The notes beneath the pieces were generated by a model that saw only the letters and a list, made by a program, of their open reading frames with translations, was not told where the DNA came from and did not search any database. From Chrysemys picta bellii (taxonomy: Eukaryota > Chordata > Testudines > Emydidae), in the NCBI RefSeq assembly GCF_011386835.1, contig NC_088795.1:115957434-116021433 (forward strand): a stretch of DNA of 64,000 nt. The letters run 5' to 3'. Position numbers and translations under genes: made by a program. Below are positions 59,471 to 64,000 of the stretch, piece by piece. Position 1 is the stretch's first letter. Every line of letters starts with the position of its first letter.

Positions 59471-60667
59471 CACAAATTGCAGAAGTCAGTTCTTGTATCC
59501 CATACATTTTCCACTGTGTAAGAGGATGATTTCATAAAATTTGTCATAGCAATGCAAGTTCATATTGTGGCATCAACATATTTTCCCATTTATTTCACTC
59601 CCAATTAAACAATAAATATGCTCTTTGCTCAAATTGATCAATTCATTTGATTTTATTGTGAGCATACCCTAAAAAGCAGGAATAAATTACATGGTCCATT
59701 GAAGTATACACACATTTTCTAGTTTTTAAGAAATATCGCCAGTATAAAATATTCAAATTATTGCTCAATAAGGCACTCAAATATCATGGTGATTAGCCTG
59801 ATATAACAGCCCAGGACAGAACACTATACAGAATAAATATATTAAACTAGTCTTGAAAAAAGCATGAAAATAAATAAAGCAGAACCAGACAAATAGCTTC
59901 TGCACATTGAACATCTGAGACTTGGTTGAAATATACAAAATAAAATAATCAGCCCTTAATAGAATGAGGATGGAAAAAAACAACATGAAGCTGTCACTTT
60001 ATTTTGTAAATATTTATGTCCCTCTGACATGTTCACCATGTTGTTGTTTTTTTTAATTTGGATAGTATTGGTAATGAGCTGTTTACTTTCTTCTGATCTA
60101 AAGATACTGGCATGAAGATTTAGCAGCCTAATTAAGTGTGAATAAATAATTTTCCTTTGTTAAAGCATCTCACATCCAATTTTTATATTACTATATGTCT
60201 TGTTGGAGAAGTTTGAAAGCTCTCTATGTGCCTACCATAGAATATGGTATTTACATGAAATATAGATTTATACTCACCTGATAGTGGAATGTACTAATTA
60301 TTCTGCAACTCTATAAGCGAGGACATATGGGAGCTATTGAATTGTTTTCCTTAAGAGAGACTACATTTCAGAAACAAACAAGATGAAAAAATTGTTGTGG
60401 CATACTTTATTTAATCTAAGAAGGAAGGTCTTTGGGAGAATAATATGGGAACTGGTATACAAAACAGAAACTCCCCACATTTGGCAAGCACATATTAAAA
60501 TGTATCCTTCGAAAACTTACACTTAGCAGCCTTCTTGACTCAGTCTTGAAGTTCTGCCTGATCTGAATGTTGTTCTTTGGTCTGCAGGTTTAGTGTTTCT
60601 GTGGCAAATATGCATGAATCTCAGAAAAATTGTTCTACATTGACTGGTCAAATTGTCAGTTCGTTGC
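59471..60667. other. Intergenic, nothing recognised
   Basis: AT-rich, no gene. Confidence 0.5.
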
Positions 60668-60775
60668 TAAGGTCCCAATCCTGCAAACATTTAGGGATGT
60701 TCTTAGCTTTACACACATAAGTAACTCCATTGAAATCTATGGGATTACTCACATGCGTGAAAGTGTGGGAAAAAA
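60668..60775. mobile_element. Palindromic MITE remnant
   Basis: GGTCCCAATCCTGCAAACAT, ACACATAAGTAACTCCATTG and TGGGATTACTCACATGCG are inverted around an ATTGAAATCTATGG centre. A G-run of 12 follows at 60788-60799. Confidence 0.55.
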
Positions 60776-61039
60776 TATGTCTACACGGGGGGGGGGGGGA
60801 GGAATGCAAAGCTTTTTGATGTACGTCTGGTGACTTGCAGTACACAAATTGCACCAATAGTGTGCAAATGGGATGCCTGTTCCATTTTAAATTCTCATCA
60901 TGGCAGCAGTTTTCTGTGAACTGCAGTCTCGGGGTGTATCACAGAGTCCTTTGCTTTGCAACTGAGCAACATGCATTATGAGCCTGTTTTTTTGCTGTGA
61001 ATTGTGGGTTGCAAAGTGGAAGCCAGATGGACTCAAATG

Positions 61040-62345
61040 TTGTTTTTTTTTAATGTTTCTGCTGTTGCCACGCCACTCTTCCTTTCCGGGTGGGCTAGCG
61101 CCAATTTTGAATTGCTATCTGCCCGCCTGGACCCAGAATTGCACCACACTGCTATAGTGGCAAATATGAATAAACAGAGGCTGCTTGGGCTCTATTACAG
61201 CATTCAAACCTGGATGCATTCGACAGTAGACCTTGCTTGCCGCAGCACTGAGCGGATGGTGCTGGTGCAGGAGAATATTCAGTGGGCGCATCAGCGCTCC
61301 TCCAGCAGCAGCAGATCACTATGAAGCTGTTGCGGCAGGACAAGGATGCTGAGCTGTTGGATCTAGAGGATTGGGTCCAGCATCTGCTACACACCATGCA
61401 GCACTGTTTCTGGGCCCAGCATGGAATGATGAGACAGGACCATTCTGCAGACCTGGGGTAGCCAGCAATGGCAAGAGAATTTCAGGATGGGGACTGCTAC
61501 CTTTTTTGAGCTCTGTGCAGAACTGACCCTGGAGCTGCAGCAGCAGCATACAAATGTGTAGCTCCCCATCCCTGTGGGGAAGAGGGACGCTATTGCCATC
61601 TGGAATCTGGTCTGTAGCCAACCTGTTTAGCATTAGGAGCTCAGCTGTGGGAGCCACTGTCATGCAGGTGTGCTATGCCATTGTAAGGTTCTGTATAGCT
61701 GGGTTATAAAGTTAGGTAATGCTCAGGAAATTGACAGCTTTGCATGCATGGGGTTCCCAAACTGTATTGGGCAGTTGATGGAATCCATATGCTTAACATT
61801 TGCCCCCAGCCCTCCACCAGGCTGCAGAATTTATAAATAGAAGGGTGTAGTTCTCCGTGGTGCTCCAAGGAGTGGTTGACCACTGTTGCAGGTTTACAGA
61901 CATAAATGCTGCATGATCTGGAAGGGTCCATGATGCAAAGATGTTTCAGAACTCATTTTATTTCAATTCATGGAGAAAGAATGGTTTGCCCCCAAGGACC
62001 ACTATAGATATTAATGGTGGGGAGATTGATCTAGTTATTCGGGAATGTCCTGGTTAATGAAGCCATACACAGGCCACTTGGACAGAAGGAGGGAACACGT
62101 TAACTATTGCCTTATCAGTCGAAGAATGTGCATTTGGCCCTTTGAAAGTCAACGGCACTACTTTGGGAAGTCTTTGGCAGCAGCAGCAGCAGGGGAAAAC
62201 AAGATGGGACCATTCTAGCTGCATGCTGTGTTCGGCACAATATTAGTAAGACCCAAGAGGAAAGCCTTAATGATGAGTGGGAGGCTGAGACGCAGAGACT
62301 CACTCAGCAGTACGAGCAGCCTAACATCCCGGGGAATATTGTCAG
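61040..62345 (+). pseudogene. Harbinger-type (HARBI1-like) transposase pseudogene
   Basis: Reading across several frames, the blocks follow the order of HARBI1-like transposases. 61469 onward gives WQENFRMGTATFFELC and then GKRDAIAIWNL, the helical N-terminal part. About 61748-61790 gives MGFPNCIG and, after a one-base frame change, AVDGIHM, carrying the first catalytic aspartate in the DG-H context. 61824-61945 gives EFINRR, FSVVLQGVVDH, FTDINAA and SGRVHDAKMFQN with the second aspartate region; in-frame TAG (61848) and TGA interrupt it. Later WLMKPYTGHLDRRREH and CCVRHNISKTQEE complete the C-terminal side. At least two stops and two frame changes are visible, so it is long dead. A domesticated gene is excluded by the damage. 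Confidence 0.78.
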
Positions 62346-62537
62346 GGATGCCTACTGTTCATAGTTTGAGTTTCATGCTTGAATACGTGTAGATATACAT
62401 CCAGCTGCTAATCTGTGGAGGGAAGAGGTTGGAATAGACTGCGAGCAGTGCAGCATTGTTTATGAGTGCTGGAAGTCAGATGTTGCCCATGTACTTTTGT
62501 AAACCTGTATGAATCGTTCTAGCTTTATTTAAAGCCT

Positions 62538-62772
62538 TTTGTGTGTCTGATAATTTTGTTCTTTACCATAGTTTCTACCAATTTGTCCAGTACTGAAGTT
62601 AGGGCTCACTGGCCTGTAATCGCCAGGAACTCCTCTGGAGCCTTTTTAAAATTAGTATTACATTAGTTACCTTCCAGTCATCTAGTATAGAGGCTGATTT
62701 AAGTGATAGTTTACATACCACACTTAGTATTTCTGCAATTTCATATTTGAGTTCCTTGAGAACTTCATAAAA
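62538..62772 (-). mobile_element. CR1 LINE RT fragment nested in the Harbinger fossil
   Basis: TGTGTGTCTGATAATTTTGT, then TGGCCTGTAATCGCCAGGAA and CAATTTCATATTTGAGTTCC match the CR1 minus-strand copy at 27310-27530, the first part of its RT domain. Both ends are truncated. Confidence 0.82.
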
Positions 62773-63441
62773 TAGGCAGGTCATATGTCCTCTGCCAGAT
62801 TGCCAAGCAGCTGTGTGAGTGAAGCTATAACTGGGATACCAGTCAGTACTGGATAAAGAGCAAGAAGCTCAGGAGTAAGTACACTGAAAGGAGGGACAAA
62901 AGGAGACAATGTCCACAAAAAGGTCTTTACTCCAGTGGCTGGCCACAAGTGCTTCTTGCACTGATACTTCTCCCCAGATGGCAATGAGATCCAGGATTTC
63001 AGCACCTCTCTAAGCAGCTGCACGAGTCACATTGTGGGGCTTCTGGAGTGCTACTCTCTTTGTATCACAAGATTGCTGACATATCTGGATCCAGAAGCAA
63101 ATGGGAAAATTCTGGCTTTGTGCCAGCATTTAAAGAGAAGAGGGGATGTCCTGGGAACTTGACACTAGTGCAGGGGAAGGCAGACAGATGAACGGATACG
63201 TCAGTTATGGCTGACCTGCAGAGCACTGTGAGATAGCCATTGGAAGCATAGCAAAAAGCAGTGCACAATTATGTCCACATGAATCATAGACCACATTAAT
63301 TCCATTCACAGCAAAGATAGTCCACTTGACAAGAGCACTCCAGAGTTCACAGCCAATGCAGAGTTAGTGCTCAGTGATGGATTACATCATGTGTATGCAA
63401 CTGTTTTCAAACTAGATTAACTTGATGTAGAGAAGCCCTAA

Positions 63442-64000
63442 ATTCTTAAGTGTCAGCAGGATCAGGGCCTCTAATTTTTCCAGTTCCTACGGCACAGCAA
63501 TTCCCATATCTTTGGTGAAAGTGCTTGGGATCTCATCTCACATGTACACGTCTGACCCTGTAGGGTCAAATCAGTTTTAAAGTTACAGGTCAGCTGCAAA
63601 GGGCAGTGAAAGCAAGGAAAACATTCCCCAAGGGCACTCTGTACCTCACTGCACACTAGAGATTGCCTGCTTTGACTGCACTTCGTGGCAGAGCGGTGAA
63701 ATCTCTTGGGTGGGTTACCATAATTCACCATGGATGGCATGTGCCTGGGCAGATCAAGAGCATGGGCAGTATGTCTGTACCTGACAGCAATCCACTGATA
63801 CACAAATCACCCTAGGGATGGGGCAGAGGGGTGCGTGCAGGATATCAGCTGCTTCACTTCAGAGCCTGTGTTTATTGGCAGTCATAACTCAAATATTGTG
63901 ATCTTGTGTCTGATGTTCATCCAAATAGTTTGGATGCCCAAAACCCAAGGACAAGGATGGATGAAGTCAAAGATGCGTCCTCCTGCTTATGATCTAGTTG
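63442..64000. other. Intergenic, nothing recognised
   Basis: No gene. The 110-codon minus-strand frame at 63471-63803 shows no motif I recognise. A second Harbinger ORF (Myb-like) was considered and not supported. Confidence 0.4.

Larger units (their letters stand above)
61040..63441 (+). mobile_element. PIF/Harbinger-type DNA transposon fossil
   Basis: The left part holds a decayed transposase gene (61040-62345). The right end, GATGTAGAGAAGCCC at about 63424-63438, reads GGGCTTCTCTACATC on the minus strand, like the right end of the MITE at 44621-44915, and is followed by TAA, a possible PIF/Harbinger target. The left terminus is not recognised, so the element's start is uncertain. A CR1 fragment is inserted at 62538-62772. 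Confidence 0.6.

Noticed and set aside
61004..61324. 106-codon open frame as an intact host gene or domesticated HARBI1
   Set aside because: Downstream blocks of the same element contain stops and frame changes, so the locus is a transposon fossil.
1..64000. CRISPR array, bacterial operon or riboswitch signals
   Set aside because: No regularly spaced direct repeats, no Shine-Dalgarno-led gene series and no long genes; the repeat content is vertebrate.

Overview
This window looks like vertebrate, non-coding, repeat-rich DNA, most likely from a turtle (cryptodire). The evidence is a tRNA-promoter SINE with a CR1-type tail at 38001-38180 and again, rearranged, at 46998-47172; many CR1 LINE fragments; older MIR/CORE-SINE and L2 remnants; and many hAT- and Harbinger-type MITEs. 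I found no convincing host gene, exon, tRNA, rRNA or CRISPR array. Every open frame with a recognisable protein belongs to a transposable element. All assignments come from reading the sequence, with family recognition from memory.

Layout. 1-4.9 kb: an LTR-type retroelement remnant, then three short hAT-like elements in about 550 bp with 8-bp target duplications, then an L2 remnant and a CR1 3' end. 5.5-9.8 kb: an L2 fragment with an inverted piece, then two long solo LTRs (6093-7379, 8500-9632). 10.4-13.7 kb: one CR1 copy on the plus strand, split by a Penelope-like fragment and by a ~1.18 kb LTR-like insertion that itself holds a hAT piece. 13.7-24.5 kb: mostly quiet sequence with MIRs, microsatellites, palindromic MITEs and a 452-bp composite MITE. 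24.5-28.5 kb: LTR-type sequence, then a 2.3 kb CR1 on the minus strand reaching into the endonuclease domain. 28.5-33.5 kb: little recognisable. 33.5-36.1 kb: an LTR-like repeat split by a 5'-truncated RTE-type LINE with a perfect 12-bp target duplication and a 287-codon open frame, then two convergent CR1 tails. 37-44.9 kb: hAT elements, a SINE, a CR1 tail, a solo LTR with a perfect 5-bp duplication, and a Harbinger-like MITE. 47-57.4 kb: a SINE with a 5' inversion, a solo LTR holding a CR1, a Penelope-like fragment, a second broken RTE copy, and another solo LTR with a perfect 5-bp duplication. 61-63.5 kb: a fossil PIF/Harbinger transposase with a CR1 piece inside it.

The elements form an insertion record rather than a gene system. 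MIR and L2 look oldest. CR1 copies are both hosts and guests of LTRs. The RTE insertion at 34221-35106 looks among the younger events, because its target duplication is perfect and its frame is open. The best leads for follow-up are that RTE copy, the inverted SINE, the Harbinger fossil with its related MITE, the hammerhead-like folds in the Penelope-type fragments, and an unexplained cluster of minus-strand open frames at 32.2-33.5 kb.
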